Positions 45,262 through 57,724 of a stretch of 64,000 nucleotides of DNA are shown here, one piece after another. Under the pieces are notes generated by a model that was given only the letters and a program-made list of their open reading frames with translations, was not told the DNA's origin and did not search any database. Within the stretch, counting starts at the first letter, position 1. Every line of letters begins with the position of its first letter. Both the position numbers and the translations under genes were made by a program. The DNA is from Balaenoptera acutorostrata (lineage: Eukaryota > Chordata > Mammalia > Artiodactyla > Balaenopteridae), in the NCBI RefSeq assembly GCF_949987535.1, contig NC_080078.1:49626207-49690206 (forward strand). Direction: 5' to 3'.

Positions 45262-46970
45262 GTGTCTGAGGTATGATTTATGCACAATATAATGAACAGA
45301 TCTTACTATTCTTATTGTATTTAATGAACTCTGACACTCATGTATCAGGGGCATGGTGAACTAATGTCATTTCCACCCCAAATAAGCTATTGAGCATTTT
45401 CTAGCCCTCCAGCAAGTCCCTTCATGTCCCTTTCCAGAAATTCTACCTCCCCAGTCAAGAGGCAACCATTTTCTGAGTTCTAGCCCTACAGTTCAGTTTT
45501 GTTTGTTCTTGGGCTCCATATAGTATAGTCTCTTTGTGTCTGGCTTCTTTTGATCTACATAATGTCTTAAAGATTCATCCATGTTGTAAGCATACGTAGT
45601 TTGTTCTTTTTATTACTGACTGGTATCTCATTGTATGAATATACTGCAATGCACTACAATTTGTTTCTCCATTTGTCTGGTGATAGACAATTGGGTTGAT
45701 TCCAGATTTGGGCTATTGTGAATAAAGCTACTTGGTGTGAACATTGGTTTTCATTTCTCCTATTAAATAGTTGGCAGTGGAATTCCTGGGTTATAGGGCA
45801 AATCGTTTTCCAAATTGGTTAAAACTTCTTACATTTGGTTAACAATGTATTGTGTTACAGTTGCAGCGCCTTCATGCGCTTGGCGACGCGGCGTTTCCAA
45901 TCTTTTTAGTTTTAGGTCTTCCAGTGGATGTGAAATGGCATCTCACCACGGTTTTAATTTTCATTTCCCTGGTGAGTAATGGGAGTGAGCGTCTTTTCTT
46001 GTTCTCATTGCCCATTATTGTATCTTCTTTCATGTGTCTGCTTAAGTCTTTTGACCCTTTTTTACACTGGATTTTTTTTTTTTTTTTGGTCTTATTGAGT
46101 TGTAAGAGTTCTTTATATCTTCTGGATACAAGTCCTTTATCAATTACGTGCATTGCAAATATTTGCCCCTAGATGGTTCTATCAATAACTGAGCTAGCAT
46201 TGACCTCTCTATTACTGTCGTTTTGTCTATTTCTTCCTTATGTTATGTTAGTTTTTGCTTCATGTGTTTTGAAGTTCTGTGATTCAATGTTTCCCTTATT
46301 TAGGATTGTTTCTGTGTTCTAGATAAATTTCTCCTTTTATGATTATAAAATGTCCTTCTTTATCTCTTAGAATAGTTTCTGTCTTGACGTTTACTTGTCT
46401 GATATTAATACAGCCACTCCAGCTTTTGTTTGCTTATTGTTTGTATGTTAGATCCTTTTCCCTCCTCTTACTTTCAACCAATTTGTGTTTTTATTTTTAA
46501 AGGCATCTCTTTAGACAGTAAATAGTTGGGTCTTCCTTTTTGTTCTCTCAGATACTGTCTGTCTTTCAATTCCTGTTTCGTTGTTGCTGCATATTTCGAT
46601 TAAATATAATTATTGTTGTGGTAGGTTTATGTCTATCATTTGATATTTTTATTTTCTGTTGCCCCATCTCTCCATCTGTCCTTGTAAGAATTAGAGTTAA
46701 ATTTACTCCCCTCCTGCCCTCTATGCTCTAGTCATTTATTCTTACCATGATATGCTTATAAGCCCTACAGAATACTTTAATTTTGTCTTAATCAATATAC
46801 TTTTAAAGAAATTTAATATAATATGATAATTTAAAGAAATGTTTTATGTTTACCTTTCTGGTATTCGTCCTTCCTTACCAGTGATCTGAGTTTCCATCTG
46901 ATATTTTCCTTTGTCTGTACAACTTCTCTGAGCTTTTCTTGCAGTGCACGTCCTGTGCTAAATAAAGAGG
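45262..46970 (-). mobile_element. Old L1 LINE (L1M/HAL1-like), ORF2, antisense
   Basis: The antisense order of L1 ORF2 is clear over about 1.7 kb: 'gattcatccatgttgtaagc', 'ttgtgaataaagctact', 'gttgtaagagttctttatat', then 'attaatacagccactccagc' further upstream in the L1. It is heavily decayed, with no usable frame. Nearby frames are chance. Confidence 0.85.
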
Positions 46971-46974
46971 CCCC

Positions 46975-47840
46975 TCCTCCTCCACCCTCGGCTGGGGATG
47001 AACAGCCTTGACTCTCTTCTCTCCCAGGAGGATGGTTACTTTCTACATCTTAGCTCATTTACGCTTCTTTGTGTCCTCAGCTCTCCAATGAGTTTGACAA
47101 AAATGATTTTAGAGCTTTTTATTTTTGCCGTCTTAGATAGGGTGGGAGTGACAGTGTCTTGCAATTTTCTTAATCTGAAACAGAAGTCCAAGATTTAGTT
47201 TGTTCATTTTAAAATGAGAAGTTTAAACTCCATCCATTTATTTGACCAATAAACCTTTCTGAGCAGCCCTTCCAGAAGCTCGGCACACAAATGATAAAGT
47301 GGCATAAAACTTTCCTTTTACTCACTCCTTAGGATAAAGTTTTACATCTTTAATATGACATTCCATTTTTACATGCTATTTGTACTTTGCATTTCTCTAT
47401 CTTGATGTTTGATAATTCTTGAGACTTTTTATTATTTGTATTTCTGACTCATTTTCAGCTGTGTAAAGGAATGCTCCATTCATTTTGAAATGGTCGATCT
47501 GTGCTTTCATATGCATTATTTCTCTCCACCCTCCCTCTCAACTGGAAACGCCTTTTCCTTCCGTGTGTGTATTCAATGACCAATCTCCTTCTTCCTCTCT
47601 TGAAGTCACCCTAAGACATCTGTTTCCTCCATACTCCCCTCCCCAAATCCCAAAAGGCCCATCATTTGGATATGGGTGTAAATATTTTTGGTTTATGCCT
47701 CATTACTCAATTGGTTCCAAGTTTGAAAGAAAGTGAATTCTAGGATAACTCAACTGCTTGTGAAGGGTTGGGGTTCATTTTGGTAGGTCAGTACCTGTGC
47801 ATTACTAGTTATTATTTTGTCAGTCACCTCAACAGGATTA
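46975..47840. other. Unassigned stretch, possibly more old L1
   Basis: The first 200 bases may continue the antisense L1 ('cttgcaattttcttaatctg'). Beyond 47,230 nothing is recognised. Confidence 0.35.
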
Positions 47841-47844
47841 TCAG

Positions 47845-47990
47845 TATTTTGCAGGGTGCCTACCTCTTCGTATATGCTCAGTACCTATTTGTTGAATAAA
47901 TTAAGGGTCTCCAGAATGATTGCATCATTTGGCACAGGTTTTCCAGCTGCTAGGCCCTGTTCTATGCACTAGGATTCAAAGATAAATGAT
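47845..47990. mobile_element. L2/MIR-type fragments
   Basis: 'gctcagtacctatttgttga' with 'ataaatta' and, separately, 'aggccctgttctatgcacta' resemble L2/MIR 3' pieces in opposite orientations. Confidence 0.5.
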
Positions 47991-48248
47991 GCACTGCCCC
48001 GGCCTTAATTGGGATCCAATTAGTGTATGTTGGACAACTACCTCCTCCCGTCCCATCATTTTGTTTTGGCCACTGCTGTGGACACCTGTTGCATACCAGT
48101 GTACCCCAAGGGCACTTGTTAGGTCCCATATCTCTTGCTTTTTGCATCATTGCCAGTACTCTCTGAATTCACCCTTGATCATTGTGGGGAGAGGACTTGG
48201 ACCGTAACTACTCTTTTTTTTTTTTTTAAGCAGACTATTCTTTACACT

Positions 48249-48722
48249 GTCCCTCAGGGTTTCCTGACACAGGCTGGGACCCGGTACCTGGGACCCTTTG
48301 CTGCAGAGCTTGCACCTGGACAAATATCTCCTCCAGTGACAGAATACAAAGAGACTATAAGGGACTAAAAATAACTGCATGCATGCACAGTTGGGGCAAA
48401 TTATGAACAATAAGATACAAAAAGACTGAAAACCCAACTGCTGCATCAAAGTTGTCGGGAGCAAAAGCAGGGTACTGCGCATGATTCCTGCACACAACAC
48501 CACCAAGGGGGTGGGCAAACTACCTAAGCCACCCCTCTGGCCCGAACCCACCCTCAACCCACTTAAGGGACCAGCTCTCAGGGAGCGAGCAAGGGAACCT
48601 GTTACTTGTTTTCGCTCCCTCGTGCTGCAGCTTGAGTCCCAGTAAAGCCTTGCCTGAATTTCTCATTTGGCCTCTTGTAAATTTCTATTGATTAAAGAGT
48701 TCAAGAACCCAGGTCTGTAACA
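48249..48722 (+). mobile_element. ERV LTR (copy 1 of an opposite-facing pair)
   Basis: Starts TGTCCCTCAG and ends GGTCTGTAACA, with 'ccacttaagggaccagctct' upstream of 'gtcccagtaaagccttgcct' (polyadenylation region). It matches the antisense element at 49,425-49,878 along its length. A T tract lies just before it (48,212-48,227). No internal sequence is recognised. Confidence 0.8.
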
Positions 48723-48724
48723 GC

Positions 48725-49090
48725 CCCAGTGGATGGAACCCAGCTGCCTACGGTGTTGATCAGCTCAACGGATTACCTCTTGGATTGCCTTTGCCTCCTC
48801 TCATTCTTCCCAGTCCCCACTCCTGTTCCTTGGGATCACTTTCCAAATTAAGTTCCCTGAGGCCAAGCCTGGTCTCTGCTTTTTGGGAGATCCCAAAGAT
48901 ACCCTGTAAACAAGTATTCACAGTATAATGTGGTCAGTGTGGTCATAATCATCAGGATGATGAAAACCAGGGGATTCTTTACAGAAAAATTACATTTTAA
49001 TCAGTCTCTAAGGATGAGTAGAAGTAAGGCAGGCCAACAAGATGGATAAGGGCATTCTGTGCTGAGAGAACAGTGGAGAAAGGCAAGGAT
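48725..49090. other. Unassigned spacer
   Basis: Sequence between the LTR and the MaLR-like repeat, nothing recognised. Confidence 0.4.
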
Positions 49091-49094
49091 GGTA

Positions 49095-50010
49095 GACAAC
49101 TTCCAAGACGGCCCCCAAGGATCTCCACTTCCTTGTACTCACACCTTTGTGTAGTCCCTCCTCCCACATTGTACCAGGACTGATCGTGTGACCCAGAGTT
49201 GATGGTATGTTTGTCCTGAGATTAGGCTATAAAAGATTTGAGCTTCCGTCATGGGTCATGTGCAGCTGCCATATCATGAGGACACTCAGGCTACTCATGG
49301 AGGGGCCATGTGGTGAGGAACTGAGGTCTCTGGCCATCAGTCAGCAAGGAGCTCTTAACAACCACATGAATGAGCTTAGAAGCAAGTTCCCTAGCCCTAG
49401 CTAGCCTTCAGTCTATTATTAACCAAGGTTCTTGGCCTTCCCCAATCAATAGAAATTGATAAGAGGCCAGAGAAGAAATTCAGGCAAGACTTTACTGGGA
49501 CCCCTGCTGCATCAGGAGGGAGCAAGAATAAGTAACAGGTTCCCTTGCTTGCTCACTCCCCAAAGAGGGGGTGAGCTGGTTCCTTATATGGTGGTGAGGG
49601 TAGGGGTCAGACTAGTGGCTTAGGTGGTCTGCCTGCCCCTTTGATGGTGCTGTGTGCAGGGGGCATGCACAGTACCCTGCTTTGCTTCTGGCTCTTCAGA
49701 AATGGCAGTTGGGTTTTTGGTCCTTTTGTACCTTGTCCATAATTTGCCCCAGCTTTGCATACATGCCATTATTTTTAGTCCCATATAGTTTCTTTGTGTT
49801 TTGCTGCTTTGTGTTTTGTCCAGGTGCGAACACTGCAGCAAAGGGTCCCAGGTCCCAGGTCCCAGCCTGTCTCAAGAGCCAGTCACCAGCTTGACCAGAA
49901 CCTTGTGGAGGACCCAGAGCCAGACCACTCAGCTTAGCTGCTCCAAGGTTGAGATAATGAATGTTTGGGATAATTTGTTATTCATCAATAAACAACCAGT
50001 GCAGAAAAGA
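49095..50010 (+). mobile_element. MaLR-like repeat split by an LTR
   Basis: The left part (49,095-49,413) holds 'ccaagacggcccccaaggat', 'gccatatcatgaggacactc' and 'aaggagctcttaacaaccac'. The right part (49,880-50,010) resumes 'gacccagagccagaccactc' and 'ttgagataatgaatgtttgg'. The order is that of a common MLT1-like element, with the LTR at 49,425-49,878 inserted in it. Confidence 0.65.
49425..49878 (-). mobile_element. ERV LTR (copy 2, inverted relative to 48,249-48,722)
   Basis: Read on the minus strand it gives 'ctgggaccctttgctgcag', 'actaaaaataatggcatg', 'cagggtactgtgcatg', 'aagggaacctgttacttatt' and 'gtcccagtaaagtcttgcct', all matching the plus-strand LTR at 48,249. It lies about 700 bp away and faces the opposite way. 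Target duplication is not clear. Confidence 0.8.
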
Positions 50011-50111
50011 ATCGTGAGAAAAAAATGATGCATTCTGGAATTGCAAGTGGACTTTTTATGTCCTTTCAACTCCGAAAATAATGATTGCACTGTGATGCAG
50101 TTAGGTCAGCA

Positions 50112-50358
50112 TTGTTGGGGTTAAAGGCATTGTCTCTGGAGACAGATCCTCCACATTAAGTCCCTCCTCTGGTGTGTACTAACTTTGTGATCCTGAGCAA
50201 TTTGCCTGACTTCTAAGCTTTAATTTTCTTGTCTTTAATATGGGATTGGAATTCAAATCTATCTCATAGAATTGTGAGAGTTAAATAAGATGGTACATGT
50301 AAAGCTGTTTTAAATTTCTTGCACATGAAAAGCACACAGTAAATTTTAGCTGTTATTG
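50112..50358 (+). mobile_element. MIR SINE, near complete
   Basis: 'gtgtactaactttgtgatcc' with 'tgagcaatttgcc', then 'tctcatagaattgtgagagt' and 'acatgtaaagctgtttt', are in MIR order. Confidence 0.85.
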
Positions 50359-50359
50359 T

Positions 50360-52865
50360 ATTTACAAAATGACCTCAACTCGCAAAACTCAATGACACAT
50401 ATAGGTTATAGAATAAGGTCACAGCTTCCCTTTTTCTGGCTTTATTTATAGTCTCTCTTAGCCATTTTCAAGGGTAAATTCAACAGAAACTTCCCCCTTT
50501 TCTTCTTAATCAACTTAGTTCCAGAAGTCTAAGAATGTGAAGAAGTGTAAAGGTATATTCAATACCTTTAATCAGTAACCACTAATACATTTCCCCAATG
50601 TGCCAACAAAAAGGTTGAAAGTAATCAGCGGATGAAAGGTTAATTAATCAATCTTTTATAGTTCAGAATAGGCTGGGCTGAGCTTCAAAACACTTCATTT
50701 TGGGTGAGAGAGAGACTTATGTCCAAAAAGAAAAGAGAAAATAAAACTCATTCCAAACTAAGCTGAGAACAAAAAACAGACAAACGATGCCAAGAAGATT
50801 GGCTGACAGCTCAGTTTCTTTCCCTTTTTTCTCAAGACCTTTCCACTGCGGAAGTGGGATTGGTGCCAGGAGTGCTGCTGGGATAATAGAATCTGAGGAA
50901 ACGGTTAAGGCAGTGTCTCCCAGGGCAGGACTCTGGGTAGCAAAGCAGAGGAGAGAACTAGTCAGTGCTCTGAGGCCAGCTGATGGTCAGGTCACATTAA
51001 CCATTAGATGAAGTGTCTCTGAATGGTCCTGGCCTCTCCTTCTCCCTCACTTCCCATCTCCACTGCATTCTCTGATCCCCCTAGAAATTCTGTGTCTGCA
51101 GGGATCTTTTCTTCTGTCGTTCCTACCTTATGAATTGTAGCCATTGGACTTTGCTCCTGGGGGCATTTGTGCATAAAGTTCCTCCATCTTCTTGATAGAA
51201 GGATTTCAAGCACCAGGGAACAGTTGGGACAGATTTTTGTCTGGATGTCAGTGAACTTCTCAGAACCCAGGAAATCATCAAGAGCATCCTAAGGGGTCTT
51301 ACAGCCCAGAAGGCAAGGCAGGACCAGCAGTGATGTGAGCCCAAGAGAAGAGTACAGCCTTTAGGAGGGCAGACTGACATCTGCAGTTAGCATGAATTTC
51401 AGTTAGTCTCACTGACACTACTAGTGAAGTCAGTTTAAGGAAAGCATTTCCCCTTTTCTCATTTTTAAGCATAAGACTTATAACCTGGGCTTCTACATGT
51501 CAGAATGTTGCAGTTACATCAGATCATCCTGACAAGGAAAATCTTCAGAGCTGCTTTTCCTTGTCTCCCGACCCAGCTGTGACAATGTCTTGGACTTCTC
51601 TGGTTACCCATAATTCCCATTGCAGAGCCAGGATGGTGCAAGCAAGGCATACGGTGGCCTGATGATCACACAGTGCTGGGATGCAGGGAATGGCTTGTGG
51701 CTTCCAGTTTGGCTAAGACAAAATTCAAGATGGTGAGGGCAACTTGAAGAAATGGTATGTAGCCTGTGTCCAGGACTTATGGTTTGGAAAAACAAACAAA
51801 CAAATGAAAAGAAGGCTCTTCCATTTTGCTTTCCTCTTATCTTTATATCTCATTGGAAAATCTTCCTTGGGGAGAGGAGAAGAGTCATGGAAAGAGTGAG
51901 GAAAACTTGAGGAGAGGGTAAAGGGGAGAGTTCACAGACTGACAGGTGCTCTGAAGAGGTTTGCATCCACTGCAGAAGCAGCACTGCAGCTGACAGAGGA
52001 CACGTGGACGCTCTCTACCGGCCCCTCCCGACAGGGTTGTGCCCAGGTGGGAGTCACCTCACAGCACGTGGAGACAGAACCGCCCCCTCGCAGGTTTCCT
52101 CCTGTACTCCTGGGGGCCGTGCCTGCGTTCTGCGAGGCTGGGGTAGAAGTGGCCTGCTCCTTTGCCGCTCTGTATCTGAGTAATCTTGGAAAGGATGATC
52201 CTGGAGGTCAAGGATGTCTGTTTTCACTGATGTCATCTGGTCCACCACCTAATGCCATGAAACTTGCACTCTCTGACTGCTGACTGCAAGGACAGTGTGT
52301 GATTCCTAAATGTGCTTTAGGGCGACCATCAGCACCACTGAGACACTGGTGGAGTGGAACTAGCTCCGTCCATACCCTGGAAAGGGGTGTCCAGACTTGG
52401 CTATGACACACTGGACTCTTCTAAGCCGCCAGGCCACTCATGTCAAATGAGGGCAGAGGTTAGATGAGCTCATTCTCCCCTTGCTCCTTCATCAGTGTTG
52501 AGATTTACTTTACATCAGCTCTTTATAGAGCTAAATTATGTGGGGAGGACAAATGCATTTCTGTGTTAGACTTCAACCTTTGGAATAAACCGGCTTCCTG
52601 GGTATTACTTTTTCAAACATGGGTCATGATCTGAAATCTTCTAACCAACGTGTCTTGCTCAAATCATACCCAGAGCATCTTAATTTATGATTTCTATACT
52701 GTTGGAAAAAATATGAGTGATGTCTATAGAAACTTGAAACACCATCAAACACTTGCTCTCATGTATATAGAGCTATGGGCCCATAATATTAGCCTCCACA
52801 GGCAGATTAGGGAAATGAATCATTATCCAAACAACATACATCAATTAGCTTCTACTCATGTAAGG
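50360..52865. other. Unassigned noncoding stretch
   Basis: About 2.5 kb without a recognised repeat or exon. An HNF1-like motif 'gttaattaatcaa' lies at 50,639-50,651. A GC-richer patch at 51,960-52,270 supports overlapping frames on both strands with no known domain. Confidence 0.45.
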
Positions 52866-52869
52866 CTTT

Positions 52870-52985
52870 CAATATGCCAGGCACACGTGCCATGTGCTGA
52901 ACATACATTAACTCTTTTATTTCTCACAATGACCCTATAGAGTGAGCTTCATCTTTTTCAGTTGAGGAAACATGCTGCACATGGG
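52870..52985 (-). mobile_element. MIR SINE remnant, antisense
   Basis: 'caatatgccaggcacacgtg', 'ttctcacaatgaccctatag' and 'gttgaggaaacatgctgcac' are antisense MIR landmarks. Confidence 0.75.
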
Positions 52986-53094
52986 CAGTCAGGCTGCATT
53001 GGATAGTGCCTCTGGGTTCCTCCGGACACACCCTCCCATCTCCACAATGCCTGGAATTCAGTTTCACTGCATCCTTCTTTAGCCAAGCAGAGGA

Positions 53095-53285
53095 TCAAAG
53101 ACTTTGGGGTCACCTAGTCCTGGGTGTGAATTCTAACTCCACTTTTAGCTGTGTGATTTCTGGTATGTTTCTGAACCTCTCTGAACTTCAATTCCTTTCT
53201 CTGTAAAATGAAGGTCATTCCATTTCCATGTCAAGTTGCAATGGGGGCTAAATGGATTAATGAGAATGTCTGGCACAATGAAGTT
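53095..53285 (+). mobile_element. MIR SINE
   Basis: 'ctgggtgtgaattctaactc', 'tagctgtgtgatttctggta' and 'tctctgtaaaatgaaggtca' are in MIR order. Confidence 0.85.
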
Positions 53286-53289
53286 TCTC

Positions 53290-55280
53290 AAGTAAAGCTG
53301 CTTTCTTCCCTGCCTTGCACCTTATTTCTCCACCATTCCCTCTCCCCCCTTCCACCTGGTTCCCTTTGCTAGCTAAGTTGTGCATTGTTTTTTCTTGTGC
53401 TTCCCCAGAAAAGGGATTATATTAGCTTCTTTGTAAGCCCCTTTTGTGACTTGTTCTCTCTTTTCTACCCACAAGTATTTCCTTTTTGGATTCACCAACT
53501 TCCTTAGGCTGGGAAGCCCCAACCTTCACATTCTTTGCAGTGTCTCCCATGGGGACCCCATCCTGGGGCTTTGCACGTTGTCCCTCCCTGCTCGGGACAA
53601 TCGCATCCCAGCATCCAAGAGCAGCCATGTAACAGCAGCATAGACAGGAGTCAGAGGAGGTCACTTGATTCTAATTATAACTAAAACAAGCAGGAGTTGT
53701 ATAATGAGGTTGGAAGGAACAGAGTTACAGCTGTTTTAAGGGTTGTGACCCAAACTGACAAAAGATGGGAAACTCAGGGAGGCGAATGCCTCATCAAACT
53801 TGCCTTTGGATAGCCTGGTGTGGGAGCTGATATACTGTTCCCCTTCAAGGTATTTTGAGCTTCTAATTTCTGAATGTTCATTTTTAAGGCATTCACAGAA
53901 CGTTATACCTAGGAGACTGATGAACTTCTTTGAAACTTAAATAACGCAAAGGAACCATCCAAATCTGTGGATGGAATACATATTCATGCATTTTTAAAAA
54001 GGCATATTATATACCCCAGAGACTTGGATGGCTCATTAGGAAGTGTTTGGTGGGGTATGTAATTCAGGATTTAATGTGCTGTCCATGGACTAACCTTACT
54101 GGGGCTGTGCTAAAGCTGTTTTATGTTCCACAGTAACATCTAAAGTCTAAAGCATTTACACAAAATGACTGATTAATCATTTGCATAGTTTCATTTTTGA
54201 AATCTAAGCCATTTTCAAGTTAGATGAAAACCAGACGTACCTGAAGCCAACATGCCCTCCATGAAGCTTAAATAGCCTTGGTAAAACATTCTCCTTTTTC
54301 TTCTTTTGATTTACAACTAAGCTGAGAGTGAGTTATTTTAACTTTTGTCTTTGGGGGATTTTCTGTGCTTGGATCCCTGCAATGCAACTTTTGGGATTCC
54401 TCATAGGAAACACTTTTGAGCTGAACTAAGCTCTACAAACACTTATAAATATTTTATTCTTTAGCATATTGACTAGCCTTTATATTTTTCAGGATTAAGA
54501 AAAAAGAGGAAGGTGATGAGCAGGATTTAGAGGGAAGCCAATGTGATGACCAAGATTTTGGGAATTACATATTCAAGATATAAGAGAAGTAATCATCAGA
54601 TCAAGAGGGATGAAACTCAATTCTCTGCACCTTTTGTGGATTCCAGGATCTGTACTTTCCCCAGTCTCTGCACATTGCACCTCTTTTCTTCATTTTTGTC
54701 TGCCAAAATTTATAGACATAAAGCATATTTCTCATGTTGTTGCTGTTCCAACTGGCCACAGAGAAATATCCAAACAACTAGGGGGTCCATATGGCTACCG
54801 AGTATCTCTGAAATTCATTTTATTCTGGACCCTGGGGAGCTGCAGAAAGAAGTGAATTCAGTTCTCATCTGGAGAGAAGCAATCTCTCCCCTCTTAGTCT
54901 GTGAAGAATGGGTTGTATTGAGGATGCTATTGAGAGCCTTAGAGCCACAAGCTCTTGCCCAGAGCCTCCTAACCAAGCTAAGGGTATCACAGCTATAAGC
55001 AAAGATGCAGGGAAAGGTGGGTTTTTAAAGCAGTATTTAAGAAGCAACATAAAGCTATTTAACACTCCAAGCTATTTAACACTCTGTGGATGGAACGTAG
55101 AGAAACATGCTTCATTTGAAATAGGAAGCGGGGGTGTGTGAAAATTCCCTTTCCTAGGTATCCTTAAAAGTGGAAAAGAGTTTGGGTTTTCTTTAATCTA
55201 TTGTTTCCGACAGCATTAGGTACAGCATCATGTTGTGGGTAGCAAGAAAGGGTGAATGGGGAGAGGATAATTTACCGAAC
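53290..55280. other. Unassigned noncoding stretch
   Basis: About 2 kb with no recognised repeat or exon. It contains the homeodomain/POU motif pair at 54,170. A 151-codon frame at 54,543-54,998 has no known domain and overlaps other frames. Confidence 0.45.
54170..54186. promoter_or_regulatory. Palindromic homeodomain site fused to an octamer motif
   Basis: TGATTAATCA (54,170-54,179) overlaps ATTTGCAT (54,179-54,186), a perfect POU octamer. The surrounding 54,100-54,310 is repeat-free and AT-rich, as conserved noncoding elements often are. Activity is inferred only. Confidence 0.35.
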
Positions 55281-55282
55281 AT

Positions 55283-55440
55283 GGGCCCTGTGCCAATCAT
55301 GCCAATCACTGTGTCAGGTATTTTACACACATCCATGATTTTGTGCCCACGTCCACCCATCAAGGTGACCATGATCATCCCTACTTACAGATAAACAAAT
55401 TGAGACAAAGGTGAGAAACTTCATCCATGTCCTCATGCTG
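55283..55440 (-). mobile_element. MIR SINE, antisense
   Basis: 'gggccctgtgccaatcatgc', 'ttacagataaacaaattgag' and 'catgctgggtttgcag' are antisense MIR blocks. Confidence 0.65.
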
Positions 55441-55449
55441 GGTTTGCAG

Positions 55450-55562
55450 TTGTTGTCTTGGTTCTGCAACTAACTAGCTGTGTCACCTGTTCCAACTCAC
55501 CAGGTATCTCTGGCTCATTTTTCTCCTTTGTCCAGTGAGTGAGTTGGACTAGGGTTCTTGTG
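55450..55562 (+). mobile_element. MIR SINE remnant, sense
   Basis: 'ggttctgcaactaactagct' with 'gtgtcacctg' and 'gttggactagggttcttg' match the MIR sense strand. It is head-to-head with the antisense MIR before it. Confidence 0.65.
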
Positions 55563-55564
55563 GA

Positions 55565-56615
55565 TTCTGGGAGGAAGGTTCTGGACTCTAATATTCCAAG
55601 TATTTTCTGTAGATTCTCTTGTGGTCTCTCTCTTGTGGTCTTTTCCCAGAAGAATAGGTGAGATGACTTTCAGAGTTCCACGGAGTCTATCAACCCACCT
55701 GGTAGAGCAAGTCCACAAGGTCCCCAGCACATGGGGGAGCCCAAAGTGCCATCTGGAACCTCCACGGTTAGGAGCTGGGGGAACCACAGTAAAGGAAGTT
55801 TGTCTTGTTCTGCCTGGAGAAAGTGAGGACTCAGGTTATGGGCTTTTGAAAAGCGAGGGGTGAAGGGACTGCACGTTACTTTGCTCAGAAAACATGAGGT
55901 GTGAGACTTGTGGTCAGCAGCTGAAGCCACGTCTTGGTCACTTCCCAGGTGTCCCTAACTCCCTTTCCTAGTTGCACAGGGTGCCACGTCCTTCTACTTG
56001 ATTGGAGACTTAAGATAGCTTTGCCTTGCTTGTCTCATCTCCACCTTTTCTTAGTCCTGTCCAGCCTTCTCTCTAATACTTCCTCTTACCTCTGGTCTCA
56101 TTTATTTTACATAAACCTCTCCTATACATCTCAAGACTACTTTGCCACTCTTAAGCATAAACTGGTATGCTCAGAAATGAAAGGCCCTGGTTAGTTACTC
56201 TGTGTGAGACATAAAAGCAACATCATCTAGAGACAGCCCTCTCTCAATCTCCAGATCCTTGTGTTGTGAGAAAGCATTACCAGTTAGAGCCCTGGAGTAA
56301 ATTATTTTAAAGTACATTTTCTGCAGACACTGTGGGTTCTGGTTCATGGCCTGCTCCACTTAGACTCTTAAGTTCGGAAGAAATACTGAGCTTGGCGTTG
56401 AGCTTTTCTCTTACCCAACTACTAATATATCATCAGACAGCCCTATCTCTTGTGTAATTAAACCCTTTTATTTTTTTTAATTTTTAGGCTGTGTGAGGAT
56501 CTTCCCTTAAATTAGAAAAGTAATATGTTTATAGATTAATTCATTTGTGATGTTACTAATTTCTGGGCCAGTTTCTTCCAACTTTTATAATATACTGATA
56601 ATGCTAAGAACTTTT
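55565..56615. other. Unassigned noncoding stretch
   Basis: No recognised repeat or exon. Overlapping frames at 55,515-55,930 on both strands are not supported. Confidence 0.45.
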
Positions 56616-56629
56616 CAGAAGTATTTTTT

Positions 56630-56918
56630 TTTAAATTTATTTATTTATCCATCCATGGCTGTGTTGGGTCTTCGTTTCTGTGCGAGGGCTCTCTCCAGTT
56701 GCGGCAAGTGGGGGCCACTCTTCATCGCAGTGCGTGGGCCTCTCACCGTCACGGCCTCTCTTGTTGCGGAGCACAGGCTCCAGACGCGCAGGCTCAGCAG
56801 TCGTGGCTCGCGGGCCCAGCTGCTCCGCGGCACGTGGGATCCTCCCAGACTAGGGCTCGAACCCGTGTCCCCCGCATTGGCAGGCAGGCTCTCAACCACT
56901 GCGCCACCAGGGAAGCCC
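56630..56918 (-). mobile_element. CHR-type SINE, antisense
   Basis: Antisense CHR from the 'atttatttatttatcc' tail to 'gcgccaccagggaagccc'. The B box is intact in antisense ('gggctcgaacc'). Target duplication 'agaagtatttttt' at 56,617-56,629 and 56,919-56,931. Frames through it on both strands are not genes. Confidence 0.96.
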
Positions 56919-56939
56919 AGAAGTATTTTTTAAAAAAAT

Positions 56940-57075
56940 CTTTGACCACAATTGAAAAGCACAAATTGAGGACTTACTCTGAGCTAGATACTGTGTTGGA
57001 CGCTCCACAGAATGCAGAGCTGAATAAGACATTGTTTATTCCCCAAAGGAATTTACATTCTTTTAGACAAATCCA
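56940..57075 (-). mobile_element. L2/MIR-type fragment
   Basis: 'gagctagatactgtgttgga' and 'tgaataagacattgtttatt' resemble the common old repeat with 'actgtgctaggcactgggg' and 'aataagacacagtcc'. Family and strand are uncertain. Confidence 0.5.
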
Positions 57076-57079
57076 CAAA

Positions 57080-57720
57080 TTGCTGCTCTGAGAAGCATGC
57101 TGGTGTAGTGTCACTGGGGTTCAGAGCTAAGGGGACTGCAGGTGTTTGAAGTGTGGGCAGGTGAGATCATTAGCTGCTTCCCAGGTCAGAGACCCGCTGC
57201 TCATGGGGGTGCTATTCTCTGCAGACACTCGGGAATCTCTATCTGGCGTATATATATTCCTCTTATTGCTGTGCTATCAAAGGCCCAGTCCTACCCTCAA
57301 AGTTCAAAATTCAATTCCCTCCTGCCTTCAAACGGATTAAAAATATTTAACAGATTGATGGAAGTAAAATTGACTTTTTGTTCCTGTGTTATTTGGTTCT
57401 TCAGTAATACTGGACATAGTTAGTACTCCTCCTGGGAGCGACAGTCTCCCGTTCTCTTAGCAGCAGTGACATTTCCCCTCCTGAATGCTCCTTCCTCTAG
57501 GGGCTGCCTTTCCTCCCTCCCCATTGGAGGGTCCCTTTCTTTCACTCAATCCAATTTTGAGATTCCTAGAGACTGGGTGTGCTTTCTCTCTTCTCTCCCT
57601 TTCCCTAGATGATCCAATCAATTTTCATAATATAAATGCCATCCTATAATGACAGTGCCTGGTTAACATCTCTCTAAGCCAGATCTTTCCTTTGGGCTTT
57701 AGTCTTACTTTTCCACTTTT
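57080..57720. other. Unassigned noncoding stretch
   Basis: No recognised feature. Confidence 0.45.
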
Positions 57721-57724
57721 GTCT

